The position numbers and the translations under genes are program-made. Positions 1 to 9,854 of a DNA stretch of 64,000 bases are shown here, in pieces. Source of the stretch: Loxodes magnus (lineage: Eukaryota; Ciliophora; Karyorelictea; Loxodida; Loxodidae); assembly GCA_946699065.1 (NCBI GenBank), contig CAMPDV010000012.1, positions 186,001 through 250,000 on the forward strand, given 5' to 3'. The notes beneath the pieces are model-generated. The model did not search any database and was not told the origin of the DNA. It was given only the letters and a program-made list of their open reading frames with translations. Positions within the stretch are counted from its first letter, which is position 1; each line of letters opens with the position of its first letter.

Positions 1-1823
1 ATTATCATAAGCATTTTCAGGATTATCACCGAAACCATATAAAAGAGCATTTAAATCTCCCATTAGTATATGTGGATTATCATTATATAAATTCAGCAAT
101 GTATTTAGTTGTTCATAAGCTAAATCTTTAACATCTTAACTTTTTCCACTATCAGGCATGTAACAAGACGTGATTAAAATATTATCCAGTTTAATTGTTA
201 TGATTCTATTTATTTCTTTTTCAACTTATATATGTATTTCTGTACTATTAAATTCTTTTCCTACAATTAAGCATACACCTCCTCCTTTTCCTGAGTTCTT
301 AAAATATGTTTTAAATCCATTTATCAATATTGGAGGAAAGTTATCTTTTTATCAGGTTTCGTTTATTGATAAAATATCTATACTGTTATCTCTGATAAGT
401 TCTTCGATATTCAAGCACTTGCTCGCTATTCCATTAATATTTATATGTCCAATCTTTATTTTTTAAATCTATTAGTCCTTTCTAATTTTTTCCGATCCTG
501 CAGGTAGACCACTTTCGTAAATGCAAATGCTTTTCTATCCTTATTGGTTAATCTAAATATGTACTAATCTTTTTCCATACTCAGGATGTTAATGAAAATA
601 TTGTATCAAAATATATATTACTTACGTCGTATATTTTTTAAGTAGTTTTCTATCTATATTAATTTTACTTTTCACACTATCACATGTACCTTATTCTAAA
701 TCTTAAGTAACTGTGACATATCTACCTTATATATTGTACATTTCGTACTATGGACGTCTTCAAGTTTCGGATTTAATAAACTTTTAAAGTTATAGACTAG
801 TCAGATTGAAATAACATATTATTTAATCGCACTCTTTTTTATTATTATGTTTACTCATACGTTTTGCTGGCGGAATTGTTTTATCTTCTTCTTCATGTTT
901 CCTTTTAAGAATATTAAGATTAATATTGGAAGATAAGGTTTAATTCTGATAAATAGCATCGATCGAATCTGTTTAGTTTTATTAATCTTTTTTTCATCTT
1001 TTAGTAGAATAATTAAATATATCTGTTTTCAAATTTTAATTAAGTTTTTAAAACTCTTATATTTTTATCTCAAGTGTCTACATATTTTGGGTAGTTTAAA
1101 TGAATTTTAAGTTGAGTTAGTGATATTAATGCTATAGTAAAACAAAATCTTCATCTGGCAATTTTATTTGACAGTATTAGTTATTATGTAATGTTATAAT
1201 AGTATTAGTTGATGCTTCCTATTAATTATTTTAAGTTTACATTAGCTTGTCTTGCTTGATTATATTTGTTTGAGTAAATTTTTGACACAAAAAAGCTGTT
1301 TATTATTTATTTATATTATCTGTTTAGATAATACTATCCTTTGTTTAAATATTTCCATATAATGTCTAAGTTTATGCCTCTACAAATTACTTCTTCTAAA
1401 ATTACTATTAATTACTAAATTCTTTTGTATGTTAGATTTAGTTCTAAAATAATTCTTTATACATTTGAATTTCCTTATTTTTTAATAGAATTTAATTTTG
1501 AAAAGCTATATTTATTTCATAGTTTTATTATCTTTACTTATCTAATTAGATTTTAAAAGTTAAAATTTCCATTTAAGCTTTCTATTCTTAATCTATAAAT
1601 TACTTATTTTAGTTTTATAATTTTTAATATTAAGAATATAACTCTTGGAGTTAAATTTCGGTTATTATTTTTTATTAGGTAATTTGTTGAAGTAAATATT
1701 AGTTCTATTCTAATATAGTCTATTGATATCCTTGCTAAGTTTTATTTAGAAAGTTATCTATTTCAATTTAAGTAAAATTTATAATTTTATTAAAGTTTTG
1801 GCATACTGAATTATTTGCTCCTA
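1..1823 (-). CDS. Non-LTR retrotransposon ORF2, N-terminal part with APE endonuclease (cut by window edge)
   Basis: This is the 5' part of the long second ORF of a LINE-like element, running off the left edge. The endonuclease domain starts at 456 and continues to base 1 in one frame (152 codons). It shows the APE-type landmarks in order: GHININGIAS, then SINET followed by an in-frame TGA where the family has Trp (ETW), GGGVCLIV, SCYMPDSGKS and MGDLNALL. The SDH motif lies beyond the edge but is visible in the copy at 52578-53302. The same frame continues upstream to about 1480 through a Gln/Asn-rich, coiled-coil-like region and a basic stretch with KRKHEEED near 880-910. TAA and TAG are read as Gln. 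The domain would nick target DNA for target-primed reverse transcription. No in-frame TGA falls outside a Trp-like position in the endonuclease part. The exact start is not resolvable. Confidence 0.75.
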
Positions 1824-2975
1824 TCATTTAAGCTAAGTAAAGCTTTAATTAGCATTGGCTTCAATTTGAATCTTTTAATTAGATTATATTTCATCTATTG
1901 AATTGACTTAATTCTCATAGTTTTTCTATTATATCTAAATTTCTTGAACTATACTAATTATTTCATCTGTTTAAACTATTTAGTTACTGTAATAAGTGGA
2001 GAAGTTTGTTTAAGTAATTTTATGAATTAGTTATTTTGATAGCATTTTTTTGTGATATTGCTATACATCAGATTTGATTGACTAAAAATTGTTCTATAAT
2101 AGTTTATATTTCTAATAAATTTTATTTATATAATGTTTATAATATATTTTGGATATTTCTTAGTTACTTATCAATGTTTCAATATCTTGTTCATATTTTG
2201 CTTTTATATTAATTAGCATTTCATTTAATTATTGGTTCTTATCTATAAGTCTTTATATATTATGTTTAAGTTCTTTTATTTCTAAGGTAAATAAATTCTC
2301 ATTAGACTAATTAATTATTTGATTTTATATTACATTTCTTAAATCAGCAGTTTAATTTTAAGGTTGTTTGCTCTGAAGATCAGGTAAATAATGATTATTT
2401 GAATTATCAGGATTAGTAGTATTATTTTATTTCTGACTAATTTAGTTATTTGAAATTTAATAGAATTGTTAATTAGTATTATTCAAAAATTAATCTTAAG
2501 TTTATGTACTTTTTTTCTATTGTAAAAGGATATCTTTATTTGAATTTTAATTAGGATTTGAAGGTATATCTTTTGAATTCTAACTATCTAAGATAATATC
2601 TTATTTTTGGAAAGATTTCTTAGGTAATCGTTTCGTATCTTCGCGGTATTATTTTAGGCGGTTAATTTGTTCATATATTTAAGGTTGCTTTCACTTTCAT
2701 AATACGCTACAATTAATATCCACGTTGAAGAGAGTTCCTAAGTAGTTTTAATGGGACGCGTATGAATTTGTTTTCTAGTTTTTGACTACAGATATTTAGT
2801 AATTTTCTAAATAGATCCATTATTATGTTTACTTATTTGATTTGTATCAACTCCTTTTCTTTTATTTGGAGGTTTTTATGCACCTGTCTTGCTTGATCTA
2901 TTAGTTTGCAGATTCTTTATAATCAATTAAAGAAGAGTCGCTAGTTAAAACTGTTGAATTTTAAGTATTTTCCAT
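1824..2975 (-). CDS. Retrotransposon ORF1, coiled-coil, Asn/Gln-rich
   Basis: This is the first ORF of the same element, upstream of ORF2 and in another frame, as is usual for two-ORF LINEs. The ATG at 2975 opens MENTQNSTVLTSDSSL. The body has an Asn-rich tract (NNTTNPDNSNNHYLPD) followed by a long Lys/Glu/Ile/Leu coiled-coil-like region around 1950-2340. An in-frame TGA at 1824-1826 is a candidate end. By position it is the nucleic-acid-binding or chaperone ORF1, but I see no RRM or zinc knuckle. The ATG-proximal 70 bases and the body are in different frames (shift near 2905), and this copy differs by small indels near 2515 and 2670 from the copies at 23 kb and 55.5 kb. At least one copy is therefore damaged. 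Confidence 0.55.
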
Positions 2976-2984
2976 TTTTTTAAT

Positions 2985-3260
2985 TTAACCTGGTGCTTAT
3001 AATGAATAATCATTAAACCACAATTATACAGTTTCTTTTGTATACATGTATTAGCGTTACTATCATTCATAATTTCAAGGACATTTAGCAGGAGAAATTC
3101 TTATAATCTATATGTATTATCAAATTATTTTCAGAATTGTCTGCAAAACCTTATAAAAGGGTGTTGAAATCTCCTGTCAGTATATGTGGATTCTCATCAA
3201 ACTTATTTAGCAATGTGTTAAAAAGTTCATAAGCTTAATCGTTGATATCTTAATTTAAAA
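2985..3260 (-). pseudogene. Remnant of a second, diverged APE endonuclease
   Basis: Between ORF1 and the inverted arm the minus strand encodes a second, diverged piece of the same endonuclease. TGDFNTLLQGFADNSENN aligns with MGDLNALLYGFGDNPENA, and a downstream piece matches the region around TCIHKGTGKTYCNDY. The frame breaks between the two pieces. The first half of the domain and everything 3' of it are missing. It is best read as an older retrotransposon fragment. Copies occur at about 23385-23660 and 55832-56105. Confidence 0.6.
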
Positions 3261-3279
3261 GCCCTTGTTAGAAATTTTT

Positions 3280-3954
3280 ATATCTTTCAAAACTCTAACC
3301 CTTTTTTTAATTTATCCATCCCGAAAATCTTCTGTAGTCTAAAACTCGTAGCTAAAACAAAGAATAATTTTTCGCAATTTCATTATTTACTTTCTTTTCT
3401 CTCCTTTTTTATTATGATCTTTTTCAATTAAGTAAATTCTTATAAAATTTAAAATTTTAATTCCAAGTCAAAAAAAATGAATTTTTATCAAAAACATAAA
3501 CAATAACTTTTTTTTTATCATTTCAAAAAAAATTAAACTTATAAAATCTTTTTTCTTGAGTCAAAGGCAACCAAAAATTTGTTCAAATTTTTTCCTTAAA
3601 ACAAAAATAAGTTTTTTCATTTTTACAAAATACCATTTTAACAAAAAAGATTTAAAAATTCTAATTTTGCTGTAAAATTTTTTAAATTCCTATTTTTTTC
3701 AAAAATCTTATATATTTTGAATTTTTTTGAAATTTTATTCCCTTTTTACTTTTTTTCATTCTGAATTAAAAAATCTTATTCCGTCCCAGATATTTCCTCT
3801 AGTGCTAAACTATGAACAAAAAAAGCAAATTTTTATTTTTCATGAATTTCATACTCTTAAATTGAAAAGGTTATGATAACTAAAAAAATCTTACTATCAG
3901 AAAAAAATATTGCCAATCGGAAGCATAACATATTAAACATAAAAATAAAAATTT
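3280..3954. other. Outer A/T-homopolymer segment of left arm
   Basis: I see no gene. The stretch is dominated by runs of A and T with repeated words such as AAAATTTT. It is nearly identical at 23.68-24.36 kb and 56.13-56.81 kb and is present, more diverged and inverted, at 15.4-16.06 kb and 44.0-44.69 kb. Confidence 0.6.
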
Positions 3955-4425
3955 TATAATTATAATTAATAATTAATAATAAATAAATAAAGAATAAATA
4001 AATATTAAATAATTAATAATTAATTAATAATTAATAATTAATAATTAATAATTAATAATAAATAAATAAAGAATAAATAAATATTAAATAATTAATAATT
4101 AATTAATAAATAATAATTAATAATTAATAATAAATAAATAAAGAATAAATAAATATTAAATAATTAATAATTAATTAATAAATAATAATTAATAATTAAT
4201 AATAAATAAATAAAGAATAAATAAATATTAAATAATTAATAATTAATTAATAAATAATAATTAATAATTAATAATAAATAAATAAAGAATAAATAAATAT
4301 TAAATAATTAATAATTAATTAATAAATAATAATTAATAATTAATAATAAATAAATAAAGAATAAATAAATATTAAATAATTAATAATTAATTAATAAATA
4401 ATAATTAATAATTAATAAATAAATT
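3955..4425. repeat. 72-bp tandem array of A/T words
   Basis: This array is built of TTAATAAT/AATAAATA words. The marker AGAAT recurs at 3991, 4070, 4142, 4214, 4286 and 4358, so the first spacing is 79 and the next four are exactly 72. The corresponding sites in units 2 (24360-24475) and 3 (56812-56925) have a single repeat. It lies directly beside the SINE-like module, where a retroposon tail would be expected if the module is read on the minus strand. Confidence 0.9.
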
Positions 4426-4431
4426 TTATTA

Positions 4432-4935
4432 TACAGCGCGTAGCACTCTCGTTGGTGTGCAGCTCTTTAAAAAAAATGTTTCATACTGACAAGAATGTTT
4501 GTTACTGATAAAATTATCAGATACTGATAAACCTTGTTCAATACTGATATAATTATTCAGTACTGATAAAAATGTTCAATACTGATATAATTTTAGAATA
4601 CTCGTAATCTTTAATACTTGCTGGAGGTCCAAGGACATGGTAGGATTGTGTCTCATTGCATCACCAAAGCAGAGGACGACATGTGTCAATTATGGGTACT
4701 TAAATTCCCCACCTCTGATGAAGCTCGCAATATTATTTCTTTTTCGTTCCAGTATTAAAAATAAACGAAACCAAGTCAAGCCAACGTCGAAGGTCTAAGA
4801 ATCTTATGTCTTGAGGCCAAACCAAAGCAGAGGAAGACATAAAGTCGATTATGTGTACTTAACTTCCCCAACCTCTGATGAAGATGGCCTTGTTGTTAAC
4901 CTTCGAACAACTATGGCGGTTTTAAAGAAATATAT
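4432..4935. mobile_element. SINE-like 0.5-kb dispersed module
   Basis: This module is G+C-richer than its surroundings and is absent from the equivalent place in both right arms. It begins with a GC-rich segment near 4433-4466 that can fold (GCG paired with CGC, extended to GAGC/GCTC in the other copies). About seven TACTGATA-like words follow at 4475-4600, then two diverged direct repeats starting CCAAAGCAGAGGA and ending CCTCTGATGAAG (about 4665 and 4825). It ends in AACAACTATGGCGG. An independent copy sits in the interior of unit 2 (30130-30625) with different flanks, which argues for mobility. No protein or clear tRNA-like promoter box is recognised; GTTCGAAGG on the minus strand near 4903 only weakly resembles a B box. 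Confidence 0.55.
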
Positions 4936-5420
4936 ATCAATAATAAATTAATAATAAACAAAGTAAAATAAATACTTCATAAAATTTTTAAAATAATAAT
5001 CAAGATTATAAACTAACTTTGCCATTATAAATAAATTTTAACTACTTCACAAACAAAAATTTAAATTTTTACTTAACTTAAAATTTTTGCGAAACCATAA
5101 TTAAATAAATCAATAAAAAATTTTATGAAATAAAAGCAACTTAAGTTTATTATTTTTCTTCATTCACCAAAAAATAAATTTAATATTTTTAGACATAACC
5201 ACTTTTAAATCAACATACCTCACTAATTTCAATAACCTATATTATCTACTCAACCTTTTTTTAAGTCAAGAATATTTAAGAATCTACAACTTTTTAATAA
5301 ATAAAAAAGTAAACACTTCATAAAATAATAAACATAATTACCATTCAACATTCATTTAAAGGAACTTGTCTAATTAATATCTTTAATCGTAAAATTTAAT
5401 TAAGTCAAATCATAAGTTAC
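4936..5420. other. A+T-rich 3' flank of WD40 gene
   Basis: I see no gene. It is conserved in all arms and carries the downstream region of the minus-strand WD40 gene. In frame past the TGA at 5421-5423 is a TAA 24 bases on, conserved in every copy examined. Confidence 0.5.
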
Positions 5421-6363
5421 TCAACTCGAAACCTTCCACTTTCTAATCGTCTTGTCATCCGCTCCCGATACCAACCATCTATTGTCAACACTAAATTATA
5501 TAGAATTTATATATGAAGTATGCCCTTGCAAAGTCTATATACACTCACCCTTATCAAAGTTCCAGATCTTGATTAGATGGTCATCAGAACCAGAAAATAT
5601 AACACTTGAATCAACACTTAACTGAATACTTGATACATCACTATGACCTTTAAGAGTACGAATTCACCAACCAGAAGAGAAGTCCCATATCTTAATATTC
5701 TTGTCACCAGAACCCGATATTATATACCTATTATGCTTAGACACTATCACCGATGAAACATAATCTGAATGCCCAGTAAGAGTTCGCACAAGCTGACCAG
5801 TCTAGAAATCCCAGATCTTTATGGTTTTGTCATGAGATGCTGATACAATGTAGCTAGAGTCTAGAGAGATTACTACCGATCAAACTGAAGATGTATGTCC
5901 TGTTAAGGTTCTTTGGAGGACACCAGTCTATAAATTTCAGATCTTTATGGTTTTGTCATCAGATGCTGATACGATATAGTTAGAGTATGGGGAGATTACT
6001 ACCGATCTAACTCAATCAGTATGTTCAGTTAAAGTTCTTAAGAGAGCACCTGTCTGGAAATTCCAGATCTTTATCGAATATTCAGGCCATCCTGAACCTG
6101 ATACAATTCAATTCAGGTCACTTGATATGGATACTGAGCAAACAGGTGAAGTGTGACCAGTGATGATTTAGTCTAAAAAATATTAAAGAAATACCTTTAC
6201 TTTGGTCATAACTGATCTTGTTTATTAGCTTTTAGTAACATAAGTTAGGCAGAATTTCATACTTAAAATGAAGGAGAGATATTTTCCCTAAAATGTGGTT
6301 TCTCGCTCTTAAGAGTTTTCTTAAAAAAATACTTTTAGTAAATTGCTTTTCTTTTTTCTCCAT
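5421..6363 (-). CDS. WD40-repeat protein, copy 1 (six blades)
   Basis: This is a two-exon gene on the minus strand: exon 1 6195-6363, intron 6173-6194 (22 nt, GTATTT...TTTTAG), exon 2 5421-6172. The spliced length is 921 nt, an exact multiple of three, with no frame break. The start ATG opens [20 protein letters not shown]. Exon 1 (56 codons) is basic with no recognised domain. Exon 2 is a beta-propeller of WD repeats with GH dipeptides (TLTGHT, TLQGHT) and IKIW termini, ending KWKVSS. This copy has six blades where its relatives have seven. TGA must be read as Trp at DLN-W-IVSGS, TD-W-VRS and SSV-W-SV (5880-5882). WD40 propellers are protein-interaction scaffolds, and the specific partner is unknown. 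The gene lies inside the inverted arm and is transcribed outwards. Confidence 0.88.
6173..6194 (-). other. 22-nt spliceosomal intron in WD40 gene
   Basis: On the minus strand the segment runs GTATTTCTTT to TTTTTTAG between SYDQSK and DQIITGHT. Its removal joins exon 1 to the WD40 frame. Equivalent introns are 14060-14080 (21 nt), 26343-26364, 42494-42515 and 58794-58815 (22 nt each). The lengths of 21 and 22 shift a read-through frame differently while the spliced frame is kept in all five copies, which supports real splicing. Confidence 0.8.
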
Positions 6364-7715
6364 TTTAATTTTTATAACTTACTTTTATAATTTTTTAATT
6401 AAAATAGCTCAATAAATTTTACTTACTAAATTTCAATACAATTAAACAATCAAATTATTTATTAAGCATACTTATAAGTATCTTCTAAAACATTGATTTT
6501 TCTATTTTTTCTTAAAACAAGACAAGATATAAAACTATCTGTACAAGCTTTTACAATTTTAATTATTTTATATCTTTTTACTTTTAAATAAAAGGATAAA
6601 TTATTACATCAAAAGTTTATAACGAAGAATTATATCCTTATTATAATAACTTTAATATACATTTATTTAATTACTACTTATTTTTGTTTTAAATCAAAGA
6701 CTCTTAATAAGAAAATCTTATTTCGTTGTAAACTAATTTAAATGATAAATAAAATATTACTATTTTTTTAAATCTACTGTTATTAATTATTATTTTTCAC
6801 TTACATTTAATCAAAAAAATTATTTATTTAAGCTTTTTACTAATTAAAAAATGAAATAAAATAAGTTTCTTATTAATTAGTTTAAATAGATATTAAAAAA
6901 CATTAAATTATTTAAAACAAAGTATTTTTAGTATTTATAAGATAAAATTTTTTAATTGCCCACTTTCTTACTACTATTTCATTAAAATTTTTTATTTATA
7001 AAAGTCTCTCTTAAAATAATAAACTAATATAATTTATTTTAATGTTGATTCTAAGCAAAATATATAAATGTAATAAATATAAGTAGTAGAAAGTAAATAT
7101 TTAAATATTTAAACTATCTAGAAATGGTGTATTACTAATTTTATCTTACAATTATTAAATAGTAATATTTAATTTTATTATTAAAATAAGCTTTAATATG
7201 TTTAATTATGTCTATTAAATACTTAATATTTTATCCTTTTAGCTTTATTAGTTAATAATTTAAATTTTCTATTTAATTAATAAAGATACTAGATTAGTTA
7301 TAATTAATTTATTTAGATAACTTTCTCTTTTATAGCAAACTAATATTATATTAATTATTTATGTTATTTTTGTAATTATCATTTATAATTAATAATATTT
7401 TAACTATTTTACTTTATATTACACTTACTTCTTTTCTATTATACAAATCTATATTATATTGTTATCACTATTAATACTCTCTTTATTAAAATTAGTTGTT
7501 TGATATAAATAAAATTATAATCTTTTAAGAAAGAAAGTATATTTTAAATATATTATATTATTACTTTCTGAATTAATAGAAAGAGTAAACTTAACATAAC
7601 ATGTTTCTTTGTAGTATTAGATAATATAATTATTAGATTAGCTATTTAAAACTAATCTAATAGATTATTATTTACTCTTAATACATTTTATTAGTCTACT
7701 ATTATTCTATATTTT
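6364..7715. other. A+T-rich spacer upstream of WD40 gene
   Basis: I see no convincing gene. It is extremely A+T-rich and lies between the WD40 start and the cargo. It is present inverted at 12475-13890 and in the other units, with internal deletions in unit 2. It must hold the WD40 promoter, but no defined element is recognisable. Confidence 0.5.
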
Positions 7716-9854
7716 GTTCTTCCTAACAAACTATTCTTCATTATTTGCTTTATAGAACATCATCAATTTGCAAATTCTACAATACTAAAGTATAAGACGA
7801 AATTAATATCATAAGTAGATGCAAATAATATATGGAAGAAAGACAAAGATGTAAATCTTAATTGTATATCATTTACCTCAATAACAGGCAGAAACTAGTT
7901 GATCTATTAAACTTTGAACTAATACAAATAATACGAGGCAGTTACAAAATTTATAGTTAGCTATGTAATCAATAAGAAAAACTAAGTTAATAAATATACT
8001 TTATAGTAAAAGATTATATTAAAGAAATATTAGAAAAAAGGAAGAAAGGATACATTAAAAGAATTTTATCATATTAAAAAGTAATAGGCAACATTTTTTT
8101 GGGATCTAATGAACATACATGATCATATAATGAATTAACTAAAAAAAGGAAATAGAAAATAAGCAAGAGGAATTTAAGAGAAAAGTTGAATATAATCTAA
8201 AATAAGTGAAAAAAAGATTAATGGATAGTGAAAATGAATTAAGAACTAAAATTTAGCGTAAACAAATTATAAAATTAATGATTTATATATATTATGCTTA
8301 ATTAAAAGCCAAGCATAAGCTAAAATTATATCTTATTTTAAGCAATGATTTTATTTAAATTGTATTATATTGCATTATCTCATTTCAACTAATCAAATAC
8401 TCATATCAATTACCATTATAAAATAAATAATTTAAACTAAAATTAAGTTTCTAATTGTTTTAATCAATCTATTTCAAACTAAAATTAAGTCTCTAACTAC
8501 TAAAAACAGGCTACCTTATATAATAGCTATGAATAAATCTTTCAAAATTACTTATTTTTACTTATTTACTATCTCTCTTAATATTAAGCCTTTAGTTTTA
8601 ACTTATTTTACATCTCTTTAACTAAGACTAACAATTTATTCTATTTATAAGCTATTTTACTAAATCAAATTAAGGGTCACATTTTTAATCATGCTAGGTG
8701 TTGCTGTTAAACAATAAAATTGAAGCTAGTTAAGCATTAATCAAGATAAGGCTAACAAGACTAATATGATTAAAAGCTAAATGAAAATATAAAATCTATA
8801 ATCTAATAAAATAAGAACTTCATTAAATCAACCAAAATAAATTACTCCTAGAAAATTTATAACTAAGTAAAAATATTTAAGTTAAAGCTGAAATTTGAGA
8901 TTCCAATTCTTATGAAAATTACCTTCAAAAGCTTAAAAATTGTATGAAATAACTATTACATAATTATATTTTAGGAAAGATAAATAGTATAAAATTAAAA
9001 AATTACATGAGAGGAACAAAAGTAATGAAAAGAATAATTTAGAAAGAGATTAAGTTGCTATAAAATTAAAAGAAGGCATAAATCTATTGATAAAGTTATT
9101 TTGTGTATTTTTTCTGCTATATACAGCGCTAAAGAAAAATAAATATAATGCATGCTTAATATAATCATAATTATGAAAAGAAAACTGGAACAAATTTTTA
9201 ATAGCTATAAATTCAAGCAATACAAATTTAAAATTAGTAAAATTTACATTTTATTTTCACTGTAGAAATTCGCATAAGCATAAAAGAACAAGAATTAAGA
9301 TTCTAATTGTGATTTATAAAGAAGTTATGATAATTTTGAGTGCGTTTTTTAGCTTATTGAAGCCTTTAGAGTTTTTCAAACCTAAATTTTAATTTATTTT
9401 TTGCCTTTATTTATCCTAGCAAAATTAATTGCATTTTTTTTATCTCTTAAGTGTTTCTCAATTAAATTTGTACATTTTCATAGCTCTTCTATTTCTTAGT
9501 TTTAAATATTTTCAAATAACATTTATTTAACTAAGATTTTGGTCTAAAAATAAATTTGTAAAAAAAGATTTAATCTCGGAATATTTCCTGCCATATACAG
9601 TCATATTTAACTTCCTAAAAAGTAAAAAAGTTTAATATAGTTAAAAATAAGCTCATCTTTATGGCCCACTAGAAAAGAATAAGAATGAATATTTGGAGTA
9701 ATATTAACTATTAGAAACTGAAATGGCGAGCAACGGAATTCTTCCCATCGGAAATTGGGAAAATCTGGAAAAAAAGCAAATTCTTAACTCAGACTATTAA
9801 AAAGAGAGAAGTTCAGGAAAAAAAGCACAAGGAACGAACATGCAGGAAAGGTGA
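7716..9854 (+). CDS. Unidentified cargo coding region of unit 1
   Basis: Coding signal is judged from clusters of G-first codons. From 7716 one frame gives a coherent stretch (VDANNIWKKDKDVNLNC, QYKQYEAVTKFIVSYVINKK) up to an A7 run at 8141-8147. The strongest signal then moves to another frame, a Glu/Lys coiled-coil at 8137-8280 (KRLMDSENELRTKIQRKQ), and returns to the first frame by about 8980 (LHERNKSNEKNNLERDQVA). The first frame then persists through hydrophobic stretches to a G+C-richer end at 9640-9854 (MASNGILPIGNWENLEKK). In-frame TGA at 9852-9854 followed by TAA at 9861 is a candidate stop, like the WD40 genes. There is no in-frame ATG near the 5' end. Function is unknown, and frame changes suggest a damaged gene or undetected introns. 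Near-identical copies are at 27633-29421 and 60331-62469. Confidence 0.35.

Larger units (their letters stand above)
1..2975 (-). mobile_element. LINE-like retrotransposon copy A, 5' part
   Basis: This minus-strand non-LTR retrotransposon is truncated by the window edge. It is collinear with 52847-55821 (base 1 corresponds to 52847) and the two differ by scattered substitutions and a few indels. Gene order is ORF1, then ORF2 with endonuclease, with the reverse transcriptase to the left, outside the window. It abuts the left inverted arm of unit 1. Confidence 0.75.
3280..7765. repeat. Left inverted arm of unit 1
   Basis: This segment recurs as its reverse complement at about 12475-16060, and as left or right arms of units 2 and 3. 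The arm holds, from outside in: an A/T-run segment, an insertion (tandem repeat plus SINE-like module), a short spacer, a WD40 gene read outwards, and a 1.3-kb A+T-rich spacer. Left-right identity is highest around the gene and its 5' flank and lower in the outer segment. Ends were judged by eye and may be off by tens of bases. Confidence 0.75.

Noticed and set aside
170..466. Standard-code ORF of 98 codons on the plus strand (also at 53016-53312)
   Set aside because: It lies antisense to the LINE endonuclease, whose motifs on the minus strand are clear. The plus-strand frame is a shadow.
4432..4466. tRNA or 5S-like gene in the GC-rich head of the SINE-like module
   Set aside because: No cloverleaf, no convincing A/B boxes; only a short imperfect hairpin.
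8940..8980. Possible 33-nt intron (GTATGA...TTTTAG) in the cargo gene
   Set aside because: Removing it does not join the two frames with the best coding signal, and it is longer than the verified 21-22 nt introns.
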